From the NCBI RefSeq assembly GCF_001261715.1, contig NZ_CVRU01000111.1, positions 1-64,000 on the forward strand: a stretch of DNA of 64,000 nucleotides. Reading direction: 5' to 3'. The notes beneath the pieces were generated by a model that made no database searches, was not told the origin of the DNA, and saw only the letters and a program-made list of their open reading frames with translations. Shown here piece by piece: positions 18,242-26,351 of the stretch. Made by a program: the position numbers and the translations under genes. This DNA comes from Dysgonomonas sp. HGC4 (GTDB lineage Bacteria > Bacteroidota > Bacteroidia > Bacteroidales > Dysgonomonadaceae). Position 1 is the first letter of the stretch. Each line of letters begins with the position of its first letter.

Positions 18242-18868
18242 TCAAAAATAATATCCTGGCTCCACTCGTATCTTGTTGTCGTCAATTCCCGATACAAATA
18301 GTTTGTCCTTAATACTAGGACTATAAACTACATATTCGGTAATACAAGTAGCGGGAATATCTGCACCGACCAAAAATTCGGCTTCCTTTCTCCTCCTCAA
18401 GTCGGTGTTTTCACTTCCCCCCCAGCCGTTGTCTGTTATCGCATCCCAATCCAATAACCCTCTAATCTTGCGAATCCTAGTACTATCATAGAAATTGCTT
18501 AATCTACTGAAAGCATGCCCATTGGTAAACCAAAATTCTAATTCGGCATCTATTATCTGCTGTACTGTTGATATGCAGTAAACGATGCGTCTCGGATCAA
18601 CAATTTCGGTTCCATATCCTTTCTGTATTGCATAGAGCATAGGCATTCTAGGTGCAAAATGAAAAGGAATATAATCAGTCAAAGGACGTCCACTCGGAAG
18701 CAGACGTTCTTTGCGTTTATCAATAATAGCATTATTACCTATAGGCACATAATTTTCATTACTGTCCGGAGACGAAATATGCGTTATTCCTTTTTCTGCA
18801 ATATGCTGAATATTATCAAAATGTGTGACCCTAAACAATGGAGTCTTATCTAATCTTAAACGAGCCAA
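18242..18868 (-). CDS. darT: DarT-like DNA ADP-ribosyltransferase toxin
   Basis: The 208-residue protein matches the DarT (DUF4433) fold: an N-terminal RVTHFDNI motif (about 13-20), PFHFAPRMPMLYAI with a conserved arginine near 74, and RRKEAEFLV with the expected catalytic glutamate near 164. DarT transfers ADP-ribose from NAD to bases in single-stranded DNA, blocking replication of host or phage. The start appears to be TTG at 18868; no ATG lies early enough to keep the THFDNI motif. It is followed directly by the antitoxin gene. Confidence 0.88.
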   Translation of the reverse strand: MARLRLDKTPLFRVTHFDNIQHIAEKGITHISSPDSNENYVPIGNNAIIDKRKERLLPSGRPLTDYIPFHFAPRMPMLYAIQKGYGTEIVDPRRIVYCISTVQQIIDAELEFWFTNGHAFSRLSNFYDSTRIRKIRGLLDWDAITDNGWGGSENTDLRRRKEAEFLVGADIPATCITEYVVYSPSIKDKLFVSGIDDNKIRVEPGYYF

Positions 18869-18950
18869 CTTTATTATTATTACTTTGACAGCAAAGATAA
18901 ATCAATTTTATATAATTATTATCTCTTTAATTCTCAAAATTGAACTCGTT

Positions 18951-19595
18951 TCATTCAAAATACAATTCACCGAAAAACTGAGGTTGATGGAAACTTGGGC
19001 TTGGTGTATCGATAGTTGTCCAGGAAACAAAATGAGGCACAGTAAGCTTATCGCCACATTTAAAGAAATTTCCTTTTACCTTTAAACCATCGAAAGTAGT
19101 TATGTTGCTTTTCCAAAAAGCTGAAGAAGGAATAACAAGTGTCAATGTCCAATCGAAACTACCTATCTCCTTCTCTCTATTGGCAGTCCCCAAACTGGGA
19201 AGCCTCAAAATAGATTGCATAACCTCCGTATGTGCATGCTCGGCATGTCCTCCAAATACTCTGTAACCCAGCAAAGCTTTGCCAATACAAGTAAACTCGG
19301 CATTGTAGTAATGCTTATTGTCGAACGAAATGAACATTTCCACACACGAATCGGTCCACACCTCTCCATTATCGGCCGTTACAGCCGCCAATATTTCGTT
19401 TTCTTTAACTCTATATTGCAGCAATATATTGTTGCTATTGTGTGCAATGGTAAAAGCAACATCGGGTTTTGATGGATATGTATCGGGCCAATTAATAGTC
19501 TCTATTTTATTTATCGGCAAGCTTGCCATCTGCTTAGCTACCGCCTCTATATCAGACGCATCAATAGATTGCTTTGGTATTTTTATCTTATTCAT
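18951..19595 (-). CDS. CBM9-like carbohydrate-binding protein
   Basis: The 214-residue protein lacks a signal peptide. Its layout fits the family 9 carbohydrate-binding-like module found as a stand-alone Bacteroidota protein: WTDSCVEMFISFD (about 81-93), YYNAEFTCIGKALLGYR (about 97-113) and a C-terminal PHFVSWTTIDTPSPSFHQPQ. Ligand and cell location are unknown. ATG 19595 is used; a TTG six bases upstream is in frame. The sugar-kinase gene downstream of it in the window (19687-20790) is on the same strand and upstream in transcription, 91 bp away, so the two may form an operon. Confidence 0.75.
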   Translation of the reverse strand: MNKIKIPKQSIDASDIEAVAKQMASLPINKIETINWPDTYPSKPDVAFTIAHNSNNILLQYRVKENEILAAVTADNGEVWTDSCVEMFISFDNKHYYNAEFTCIGKALLGYRVFGGHAEHAHTEVMQSILRLPSLGTANREKEIGSFDWTLTLVIPSSAFWKSNITTFDGLKVKGNFFKCGDKLTVPHFVSWTTIDTPSPSFHQPQFFGELYFE

Positions 19596-19686
19596 CTTCA
19601 AATATTATAGTCAATAATAATTCAGTAAACCTGTAAAGATAGTCTCTCTGAAACTGTCTTTACAGGCTACCATTTTAGTTAGATTC

Positions 19687-20790
19687 TTATTTTCTAAGAG
19701 CCGCTAGCTCAGAATTTACAATCTCACACATCTTATTGTAGTTTTCGTCCAACGATTGCAATAGCTTGTATTGACCGCGTGCACGAACCAGATTGTGAGT
19801 ATCATTCTTCACCTTGTAATAATTATCACCATCGATATAATCCATCAAGAAGCGAAGCACTTGTTCGAAAGTGATATACTTAGCCGAGAATGCAACATTT
19901 TCTGCTTCAGCAGGAGTTAGAAAACTAACCGTTTCTGCCAGATAGCCTTTAGTATAAGCTTCAAATATATCCATATCAACATATACTTTGCTTAAGTCCT
20001 CTTCGTCCTCAAAACCCGCAGCATTAGTATATGAACGGATGGCATCGCCATAATCGTTCAAACAAATACTATTCAATACCGTATCGAGGTCTATTACACA
20101 AAGCACCTTTTCGTTCTTGTCGAACAAGATATTGCTGATCTTAGTATCGTTATGAGTTACACGAGTAGGAAGTTCGCCCGATTCGGCTTTTGCCCAGAAT
20201 GCAAGCATTTCTTCTCTGCGGCTTTCAATCCATGCCACCTCTTTCTCAACTTTAGCTTTACGTCCTACGGGATCTTTTGCTATTACCTCATCCCATTGTT
20301 TGAAACGGAATCGCATATTGTGAAACCCTGGTAGAATATCTGTCAAAGGCTCTTTCATATCCGAAAGCATGGCTTGGAACTGACCAATACCGCGTCCGCC
20401 CTGCTCAGCCAATATAGTAGAATCAGCCTTCTGATAAGTTATCGTGTCTTCTATAAACAGACATGCAGCCCAATACTCGTCCTGCTCATCGTGATAATAT
20501 AGTTTACCGTCTTTTGTAAGGGTCACAGTAAGAGCTTCACGCATTGGATCGCCGCCTTGAGCTACTATTTTTTTCTTCAGATGTGTAGTTACCTTATGGA
20601 TGTTCTCCATCATGGCAGGTATATTCTGAAAGATATTTTTGTTTTTGCACTGCAAAATATAATTGGGACTCGATCCCTCTGTTTCTACGAAAAAGGTATC
20701 ATTAATGAGACCTTCTCCCAAGGAACGGATTTCTTTAACTGTTCCTTCAAAAGCGAATTTTTCTCCAATAGCAGAAAGGTTTGTCTTCAT
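19687..20790 (-). CDS. Aminoglycoside-phosphotransferase-fold sugar kinase (NahK-like)
   Basis: The 367-residue protein has the protein-kinase-like APH fold: a glycine-containing N-terminal lobe with NDTFFV (about 30-35), catalytic-loop THNDTKISNILFD (about 212-224) and metal-binding VIDLDTV (about 232-238). Family members of this type in gut Bacteroidota resemble N-acetylhexosamine 1-kinase, which phosphorylates GlcNAc/GalNAc or lacto-N-biose-derived sugars. With the fucosidases and the CBM9-like protein it suggests host-glycan use. The exact sugar is inferred. Confidence 0.82.
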   Translation of the reverse strand: MKTNLSAIGEKFAFEGTVKEIRSLGEGLINDTFFVETEGSSPNYILQCKNKNIFQNIPAMMENIHKVTTHLKKKIVAQGGDPMREALTVTLTKDGKLYYHDEQDEYWAACLFIEDTITYQKADSTILAEQGGRGIGQFQAMLSDMKEPLTDILPGFHNMRFRFKQWDEVIAKDPVGRKAKVEKEVAWIESRREEMLAFWAKAESGELPTRVTHNDTKISNILFDKNEKVLCVIDLDTVLNSICLNDYGDAIRSYTNAAGFEDEEDLSKVYVDMDIFEAYTKGYLAETVSFLTPAEAENVAFSAKYITFEQVLRFLMDYIDGDNYYKVKNDTHNLVRARGQYKLLQSLDENYNKMCEIVNSELAALRK

Positions 20791-20870
20791 ACGAATAAGA
20801 TTTAAGTTTTAATTGATTCGAGCCATAAATATACATATTTTTTAAAGATGGACTGATCATATTACTTATC

Positions 20871-21308
20871 TCAATCGTTAAAAAACACTTCGATTTCCCT
20901 AATTATAGCCTCAAACAACTCATCTGCCCACTCATTTTCGAACGATTTTTCTATCTCCTCTTCCAGCATAGCCAAAATAGGTCGGGGAGCCATTCCCTGC
21001 TTTCTTATCGTCTCGGCAATAGCATACAAAACATCATTGGTGGCAGGTATTCCCTTGCGTAGTGCCCAGTCTCTTAAGTCCGATATGGGAGGGGCAACTG
21101 CCGAATCGGGCTTCCTCCCGTTTTCTATGTAATCAACATAATCATTGAAGATAATTCTAAAAACAGGATTGCCCGAAGTCTCAACCGTACATCTAGCCTC
21201 GTCCTTCAATGCACTATTTTTCAATCCGTTTTCGTCTAAAATAAGATGAACAAGCGAAAGAATATCTTCGGCAATACTATTCAGTACCTTTACTATTGCC
21301 TCATTCAT
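20871..21308 (-). CDS. Phage neck / head-tail completion protein, HK97 gp10-like (block B, gene 2)
   Basis: The 145-residue protein shows the pattern of phage neck proteins of the HK97 gp10 / Mu virion-morphogenesis group: FNDYVDYIENGRKP (about 54-67), PPISDLRDWALRKG (about 73-86) and LYAIAETIRKQGMAPRPIL (about 94-112). These proteins close the tail or join it to the head. It overlaps the upstream block B gene by four bases (ATGA) and faces no other phage gene: the next gene downstream in transcription is the sugar kinase. Confidence 0.78.
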   Translation of the reverse strand: MNEAIVKVLNSIAEDILSLVHLILDENGLKNSALKDEARCTVETSGNPVFRIIFNDYVDYIENGRKPDSAVAPPISDLRDWALRKGIPATNDVLYAIAETIRKQGMAPRPILAMLEEEIEKSFENEWADELFEAIIREIEVFFND

Positions 21309-21853
21309 CGTTTAGACGTTTTAAGATCAAATACGGGTAGTTTATTTATAAATGTTTCGCAGGTATTGGCAGTTTTCACATCAAAGCTGTTTAAGATGCC
21401 CTCTGCTTCGAAGTCTTTCAAAACATCGAATTGTTCTTCAATCAAACACAAGTCCTGCATATTACGTTGAACAAAATCAACCGTAAAACGGCATCCGCAA
21501 GCATTGTTATCGTAATAGTTCCGAAGAGTAAGGTATGACCACGTAGGAAGTATAGAAACGGGAACAGCATTGTCGTACTTAATGCGTTCCAAGATATTAA
21601 GCCCAATAGAGAAAGCCAGATTTTGCAAGTTGGCAATCTCGCTATCATCCTTCGGCACAAAAAGTATAGAGAAGTTTGCCGTATTCGAAAAAGTATTTGC
21701 ATTATTGCGACCCGTCAACGGATCTTCGAGCCAGAAAAGCGGATGTGCCTCATTGCCCGACCCTATTTCGTAATTACGATTGTAGTAAAATGAACGGATT
21801 GTTTTGTGTTCACGTGCTTGTCGACGAAACATTTCGATAATACTGTTAATCAT
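21305..21853 (-). CDS. Phage tail-completion-like protein (block B, gene 1)
   Basis: The 182-residue protein has no membrane segment. It begins with a basic helix (MINSIIEMFRRQAREHKTIRSF) and continues with an alpha/beta domain (FSILFVPKDDSEIANLQNLAF, about 73-93) and a conserved cysteine/aromatic region near NACGCRFTVDF. Size, position before a gp10-like gene and the block box favour a tail terminator or connector protein, but no family match was recognised. ATG 21853 is chosen because the longer frame would run through the box at 21861-21880. Confidence 0.58.
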   Translation of the reverse strand: MINSIIEMFRRQAREHKTIRSFYYNRNYEIGSGNEAHPLFWLEDPLTGRNNANTFSNTANFSILFVPKDDSEIANLQNLAFSIGLNILERIKYDNAVPVSILPTWSYLTLRNYYDNNACGCRFTVDFVQRNMQDLCLIEEQFDVLKDFEAEGILNSFDVKTANTCETFINKLPVFDLKTSKR

Positions 21854-21860
21854 ATAAGTA

Positions 21861-21880
21861 GTTTTATTGAATAGATAAAT
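21861..21880 (-). promoter_or_regulatory. Shared phage-block box, block B
   Basis: On the minus strand this reads ATTTATCTATTCAATAAAAC, with the core ending 17 bases before the ATG at 21853. It is the type of box in which TTTATCTAT is followed by AATAAAA, like blocks A and E. It lies in a 77-bp gap shared with the divergent acyltransferase gene. Confidence 0.75.
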
Positions 21881-21930
21881 CTGACGGATATTGTTATCTT
21901 TAGACCTTATTTCATGTAATTTCGATTCAG

Positions 21931-23022
21931 ATGCACACCAACACACAGCAACCTCTACCGAAACCTTATTATTTTGATGTATTAGACGGACTAAGAGGTA
22001 CGGCTGCCATTGTTATTTTGGTTTTCCACTATCTGGAAATGATTTACCCCAACAAGGCTGACAATATTTTAGGACATGGCTTTTTGGCTGTCGATTTTTT
22101 CTTTTGTCTGTCGGGCTTCATTATCGGTTTTGCATATGATAAACGACTGCCACAAATAGGTGTGAAAAACTTCTACATCAATCGCCTCATACGTTTGCAT
22201 CCACTTGTTATTCTTGGTACAGTAATCGGAGCGATCGGTTATATCTTCAACCCTTTTGGAGATGGAGGCTATATTCTCGAATGGAAGCTTATCATTCCTG
22301 CATTCGTTGGGTCTTTACTCATCATCCCCACCCCTTTCCTTACGGGTAGAGCAGGAGCCTTGTTTCCTTACAACACCCCTGCATGGTCGTTATTTCTAGA
22401 ATATCTAGCCAACATAGTATATGCACTTGTATTGATTCGCCTCAGCAAAAAATGGTTACTTGCTTTAGCAGCAGTCAGTACCATCTGGTTACTGCATACA
22501 GCACGCTCGGCGGGTTGGCTCATCAATGGATGGGACGGGTCAACGTTTCTCGATGGGTTTCCCCGAGTAAGCTTTTCGTTCATAGCAGGCTTATTGATAT
22601 TTCGCTTCAATCTGATCTGGAAAAACAAGTTCGGTTTCCTACTCCCCTGCGTTTTACTCGTCGGTGCATTCCTATATCCGCATTCGCTAAACGATTGGTT
22701 TAAGGAGTCACTACTAGTAATCGTAGCCTTTCCACTTATAATCAGCATTGGTGCAGGAGCCAGAGTTAAAGGGCGGATGCAAAGCTTTTGCAAGCTCATC
22801 GGGCGTCTGTCCTACCCTATTTATATGACGCATGTTACAACCGTCTGGATATTTACCAATTATTACAACAAATACTCTCCCACGGGAACCAAACTTGCTG
22901 TTATAGTTTCGGCATTCATTATTTTCAATTTAATATTTGCCTATATCATTGTCCGATTCTATGACGAACCGATACGTGCATGGCTTACCAATAAACGAAA
23001 ACATAAGAGTATCAAGCCTTAA
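21931..23022 (+). CDS. Acyltransferase-3 family membrane protein (OafA-like)
   Basis: The 363-residue protein has about ten hydrophobic segments and the family hallmarks: an early YFDVLDGLRGTAAIVILVFH (about 14-33) with the conserved R and H, a WSLFLEYLANI segment (about 152-162) and GRLSYPIYMTHV (about 291-302). These enzymes O-acylate surface sugars such as O-antigen or exopolysaccharide, using a cytoplasmic acyl donor. No glycan-synthesis genes are adjacent, so the target is open. Confidence 0.9.
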   Translation: MHTNTQQPLPKPYYFDVLDGLRGTAAIVILVFHYLEMIYPNKADNILGHGFLAVDFFFCLSGFIIGFAYDKRLPQIGVKNFYINRLIRLHPLVILGTVIGAIGYIFNPFGDGGYILEWKLIIPAFVGSLLIIPTPFLTGRAGALFPYNTPAWSLFLEYLANIVYALVLIRLSKKWLLALAAVSTIWLLHTARSAGWLINGWDGSTFLDGFPRVSFSFIAGLLIFRFNLIWKNKFGFLLPCVLLVGAFLYPHSLNDWFKESLLVIVAFPLIISIGAGARVKGRMQSFCKLIGRLSYPIYMTHVTTVWIFTNYYNKYSPTGTKLAVIVSAFIIFNLIFAYIIVRFYDEPIRAWLTNKRKHKSIKP

Positions 23023-23090
23023 ACACCATCTCTTATTTCAACCTTTTACTGACAATTGTTTAAAACTGGCTGTCAAACCCGAAAAATTTA

Positions 23091-23098
23091 TATATTTG
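23091..23098 (+). promoter_or_regulatory. -7 promoter element of the methyltransferase gene
   Basis: TATATTTG fits TAnnTTTG. Transcription from here would make a leader of about 205-210 nt before the ATG at 23314. No clear -33 TTTG was seen. Confidence 0.55.
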
Positions 23099-23158
23099 TA
23101 GAATTAAAATTAGTGTATGTATACTATTTCAATACTAAAGAAGGAGTCCGTTTCGTAA

Positions 23159-23290
23159 ACAATCTGTATCTCATTTACAGGTTGTCCTTTCGTTTATTCC
23201 CGAATAATCTTTTGGGAATAGTTCATTCTATTTAATTATCAAAACTGATGTTTCGTATCATGCCAGGCTGTTATCAGAGCCTTTTGGCAT
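23159..23290 (+). ncRNA. Structured leader with three consecutive hairpins
   Basis: Three stems can be read directly: ACAATCTGTA (23159-23168) with TACAGGTTGT (23176-23185); TATTCCC (23195-23201) with GGGAATA (23214-23220); and ATGCCA-GGCT (23260-23269) with AGCC-TTTTGGCAT (23278-23290). They lie in the 5' leader of a SAM-dependent methyltransferase gene. The last stem sits just before the start region and could control translation or termination. It may be a riboswitch or other leader element, but no known class was recognised. Confidence 0.5.
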
Positions 23291-23313
23291 AATATGAATA
23301 AAAACGAAAAATT

Positions 23314-24087
23314 ATGAATAACGAAAATAAATCAATTCACGAATTCGACTTCAACTTAATCTGCGAATATTTCTCCAATGTAGAACGCCAAGGACCCGGA
23401 AGTCCCGAAATAACCATAAAAGCTTTAAGCTTTATAGATAATCTCACATCAGAATCGCGTATAGCCGACATCGGCTGCGGAACGGGTGGACAAACAATGG
23501 TGCTGGCACAACATACATCGGGAGAGATTACGGCTATCGACATCTTCCCTAAGTTTATAGAACAGTTCAACATCAATGCCACTCAATTGGGTTTCAACAA
23601 CAGAGTGAAAGGCATAGTTGGTTCGATGGACACTCTTCACTTCAAGGATGAAGAGTTAGACCTGATTTGGTCGGAGGGAGCAATCTACAATGTAGGATTT
23701 GAACAAGGTATAAACCAATGGCACAAACTCTTGAAAAAGGGAGGCTATTTAGCAGTTACGGAAGCATCGTGGTTCACTGACGAACGCCCCACTGAGATTA
23801 ACGATTTTTGGAACGATGCTTATCCCGAAATAGATACAATTCCTAACAAAGTAGCACAGATGCAGAAAGCAGGATATATTCCCGTTGCCACATTTATACT
23901 ACCCGAAAATTGTTGGACAGAACATTTCTACATGCCGCAAGCCTCTGCACAGGAAATCTTCCTGAAGAAGCACGCAGGCAATAAAACAGCTGAAGATTTT
24001 ATTACCAATCAACGGCACGAGATGAAGTTATATAATAAATACAAGGCTTATTACGGCTATGTATTTTATATAGGTAAGAAAATCTGA
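23314..24087 (+). CDS. Class I SAM-dependent methyltransferase
   Basis: The 257-residue protein has the Rossmann motif [14 protein letters not shown] (about 50-62), the acidic post-I residue (AIDIFPKF), and [32 protein letters not shown] spread over motifs II-III. It transfers a methyl group from SAM to an unidentified small molecule. It follows a long structured leader and is monocistronic, with its own terminator. Confidence 0.85.
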   Translation: MNNENKSIHEFDFNLICEYFSNVERQGPGSPEITIKALSFIDNLTSESRIADIGCGTGGQTMVLAQHTSGEITAIDIFPKFIEQFNINATQLGFNNRVKGIVGSMDTLHFKDEELDLIWSEGAIYNVGFEQGINQWHKLLKKGGYLAVTEASWFTDERPTEINDFWNDAYPEIDTIPNKVAQMQKAGYIPVATFILPENCWTEHFYMPQASAQEIFLKKHAGNKTAEDFITNQRHEMKLYNKYKAYYGYVFYIGKKI

Positions 24088-24100
24088 ACCATTTAACAGA

Positions 24101-24133
24101 GGGATTGTTTCTTTCATGGAAACAATCCTTTCT
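24101..24133 (+). terminator. Rho-independent terminator of the methyltransferase gene
   Basis: GGATTGTTTC pairs with GGAAACAATCC across a short loop, followed by a T-rich tail, 14 bp after the stop. Confidence 0.8.
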
Positions 24134-24164
24134 TAAGTAAAACTATTTATCGAGACACCTCAAT

Positions 24165-24740
24165 ATGAACTATCTGGCACATGCATATTTATCGTTTAAT
24201 AATCCTGAACTACTTGTCGGAAATCTCATTGCCGATTGTGTAAAAGGTAAACAGATAAACGATTTTACGGAAGGCATTCAACAAGGCATACACCTTCATC
24301 GGAAGATAGATGAATACACCGATGCACATCCCGTTATCAAAGAAATACAGAAACTATACACCCATTCGGCAGGAAGATACAATGGAGTCTTTCTGGATGT
24401 AACATTCGACCATTTTCTGGCAATAGATTCTCTCAACGAACCGTCCGAAGGCTGGCAAAAATTCAGCGAATGGTGCTATCTTCAAATAGATAATAATATT
24501 GACGAAACACCACACATTTTTCAGCGCTTGTTTTCGTACATGAAAAAAGAAGACTGGCTCTATAACTATCGTCATAAATGGATGATGCAGCGAAGTTTTG
24601 AACGCCTCACTCAGCGAGCCAAATTCTTACCCGAAGATGCCAATATATACGCTGCTTTCGAGCAGAATTACAAGGAACTTCAAGCAGGGTACAACACATT
24701 TTTTCCCGAACTAAAGCAATTTGTAGAAAAAGAACTTTAA
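24165..24740 (+). CDS. Acyl carrier protein phosphodiesterase family protein (AcpH-like)
   Basis: The 191-residue protein begins MNYLAHAYLSFNNPELLVGN and continues with IADCVKGKQ, IQQGIHLHRKIDEYTDAHP and YNGVFLDVTFDHFLA. These match the AcpH (DUF479) family with its metal-binding His/Asp residues (H44 or H46 region, D50, D78, H79). AcpH removes 4'-phosphopantetheine from acyl carrier protein in Enterobacteria; the Bacteroidota members are assumed to act alike. Confidence 0.85.
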   Translation: MNYLAHAYLSFNNPELLVGNLIADCVKGKQINDFTEGIQQGIHLHRKIDEYTDAHPVIKEIQKLYTHSAGRYNGVFLDVTFDHFLAIDSLNEPSEGWQKFSEWCYLQIDNNIDETPHIFQRLFSYMKKEDWLYNYRHKWMMQRSFERLTQRAKFLPEDANIYAAFEQNYKELQAGYNTFFPELKQFVEKEL

Positions 24741-24743
24741 GCT

Positions 24744-24757
24744 ATTTATCTATCAAG
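24744..24757 (+). promoter_or_regulatory. Orphan copy of the phage-block box
   Basis: ATTTATCTATCAAG occurs three bases after the AcpH stop, with the same TTTATCTAT core as the six phage-block boxes. No ORF starts within 30 bases of it. It may drive a non-coding RNA, mark a lost block, or be a chance copy. Confidence 0.45.
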
Positions 24758-25149
24758 CGGACATATTTTTTGAAGCACGGATACTTTCGGAGTGCGAAGC
24801 GTGAATAGACTCGATGAAGTCTATACGATTTGAGGCAACCGAGCGAAATTGAGTATATCGTTGGTCCACAACCCGTTATTGCTCTATTGAAACATCAATA
24901 ACCCGGCAAATAACCCAACAAACAGCCCACTTATCGAACTGATAAGAAAGCATTTAAACAAAACTATATCCTAACAACAAATGAAAAAATAACTCTCGGC
25001 TAACCTAGCGGTAACCCAAACTTTAAGAAAGAAAAGAAAGAGGAAGAAAGAAATACTATTTCCCCCTATAATCCCCCAAAGGGATAAGTTTTCGTTATTG
25101 AAAAATAGCATCAGCTTGCCAATGGTTTATCAACAGCCGATTGGCTCAG
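24758..25149. other. Non-coding stretch downstream of the orphan box
   Basis: About 390 bp have no ORF above a dozen codons. The part at 24790-24870 holds short inverted segments, for example ATAGACT (24806-24812) with AGTCTAT (24819-24825), and is less AT-rich than the surrounding DNA. It could hold an RNA, a repeat element or gene debris. Confidence 0.35.
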
Positions 25150-25190
25150 AAAAAAGAAACGCCTTGCATCAACATCGAGCAAAGCGTTTA
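25150..25190 (-). terminator. Terminator of the PEGA/SHOCT lipoprotein gene
   Basis: On the minus strand AACGCTTTGC pairs with GCAAGGCGTT, with one mismatch, and TTTCTTTTTT follows. It is 24 bp after the stop. Confidence 0.75.
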
Positions 25191-25213
25191 TCTGGTGTAG
25201 TATTAAGAATTAG

Positions 25214-25711
25214 TTAGTTATCTAAAATTTTCTTCTTTTCTTTTTCATACTCCTCAGCAGTAATGATATTGTCATCCAAAAGCAGTTTGAGACTTCTCAA
25301 TTCTTCTGCTTTTGTTTGGCTTACAGCACCCGTATCTTTTTTAACTTCCTCTAGTTTTGTACCACTCAGAGGAACCATTTCGTAAGTACGTTCGGGTTTG
25401 TATTTCATAGTCCACAAGAACGGAACCAATACAAATACACCCCCAATAATAGCACCTACATCAGCTTTTTCACTTCTCGAAAATCCGGCATAAAAAGGCT
25501 CATAACCTTCTTTTTCTAATTTAACAGAGGTAGATGAACCTACAATTTTAGTATCAGTGTAATGATATGGAGTTGTTCCCACAGCTTCGCCATTTAGAAA
25601 AACTTTAGCTCCCGATGGTGATGAGTTGATTACAGTGGTACTGGAACAACTTGCTAACAGTAAAGAACCTGCTAAGATAAGAGACATTACTCCTACGTTG
25701 TGTTTTTTCAT
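25214..25711 (-). CDS. Lipoprotein with PEGA and SHOCT domains
   Basis: The 165-residue protein has a lipobox (LLLASC, Cys about 22), then a PEGA domain (about 26-75: INSSPSGAKVFLNGEAVGTTPY and VKLEKEGYEPF), a hydrophobic glycine-rich segment (about 86-102) and a C-terminal SHOCT motif (about 136-163: ELRSLKLLLDDNIITAEEYE). PEGA modules are surface or periplasmic beta-sandwich repeats, and SHOCT is a short oligomerisation motif. The exact role is unknown. Confidence 0.82.
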   Translation of the reverse strand: MKKHNVGVMSLILAGSLLLASCSSTTVINSSPSGAKVFLNGEAVGTTPYHYTDTKIVGSSTSVKLEKEGYEPFYAGFSRSEKADVGAIIGGVFVLVPFLWTMKYKPERTYEMVPLSGTKLEEVKKDTGAVSQTKAEELRSLKLLLDDNIITAEEYEKEKKKILDN

Positions 25712-25963
25712 TTGCTACAATTTAAGTGTGATTACATTCTATACGAGATGGCAAATATATCAATTATTTTAACTATTTATCTCTCTTTTTTATTTTCGCT
25801 GAAATAATTCTCAATAATTTCTAAACCAAATGTAAAAACCAACCAAACAGCTCACTAAAAACTACCATAAACAATTAATCAACAATATATTACAAACATC
25901 CAAACTCTCCACTATCGAAACTTTTATTTCACAACCCTTAAACCTTAACCCGATAGAATGGTC

Positions 25964-25971
25964 TATATTTG
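25964..25971 (+). promoter_or_regulatory. -7 promoter element
   Basis: TATATTTG, matching TAnnTTTG, lies 38 bp before the ATG of the 76-residue protein at 26010. Confidence 0.55.
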
Positions 25972-26009
25972 TAACAAGCAACATAATAACCATTAACAAC
26001 TTTCGAATC

Positions 26010-26240
26010 ATGAAAACAGACCTGTACACCAAAATCGTACTTACAGTAATTGCCCTATGTCTCACCGTAAGCCTGCTAAAAGAGTTCGAAATCATATCCT
26101 CAGCCAAAGCAGATGTAGCAATAACCGCCCCCAATCCCATTCCAACATCTACACAAAGTAGCGTGATCGATGTGAACATTGTTCAAGTAGCTGGTTATGG
26201 AGTACGTTCGGAACCCTTACCCGTTAAAATAAGAAATTAA
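26010..26240 (+). CDS. Small secreted or membrane-anchored protein
   Basis: The 76-residue protein starts MKTDLYTKIVLTVIALCLTV, a single N-terminal membrane or signal segment (about 7-23), and ends with a short polar tail that contains VDVNIVQVAGYGV. A good -7 element precedes it, and the composition supports a real gene. No function is recognised. It is the last host gene before the tape-measure block, but it has its own promoter and is probably unrelated to it. Confidence 0.65.
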   Translation: MKTDLYTKIVLTVIALCLTVSLLKEFEIISSAKADVAITAPNPIPTSTQSSVIDVNIVQVAGYGVRSEPLPVKIRN

Positions 26241-26327
26241 CAGATAGTTAGTAGCTATCTGCCGAGCAGCATTAGTCTTTCGATTGATGCTGTTTTGTTT
26301 TAGAGCCTCAAACCCTCATTAGTGCCA

Positions 26328-26340
26328 TTTTATCTATAAG
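26328..26340 (+). promoter_or_regulatory. Shared phage-block box, block C
   Basis: TTTTATCTATAAG, with the core ending 14 bases before the tape-measure ATG at 26352. It is identical over 13 bases to the boxes of blocks D and F. Confidence 0.78.
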
Positions 26341-26351
26341 AGAAAAGAAAT

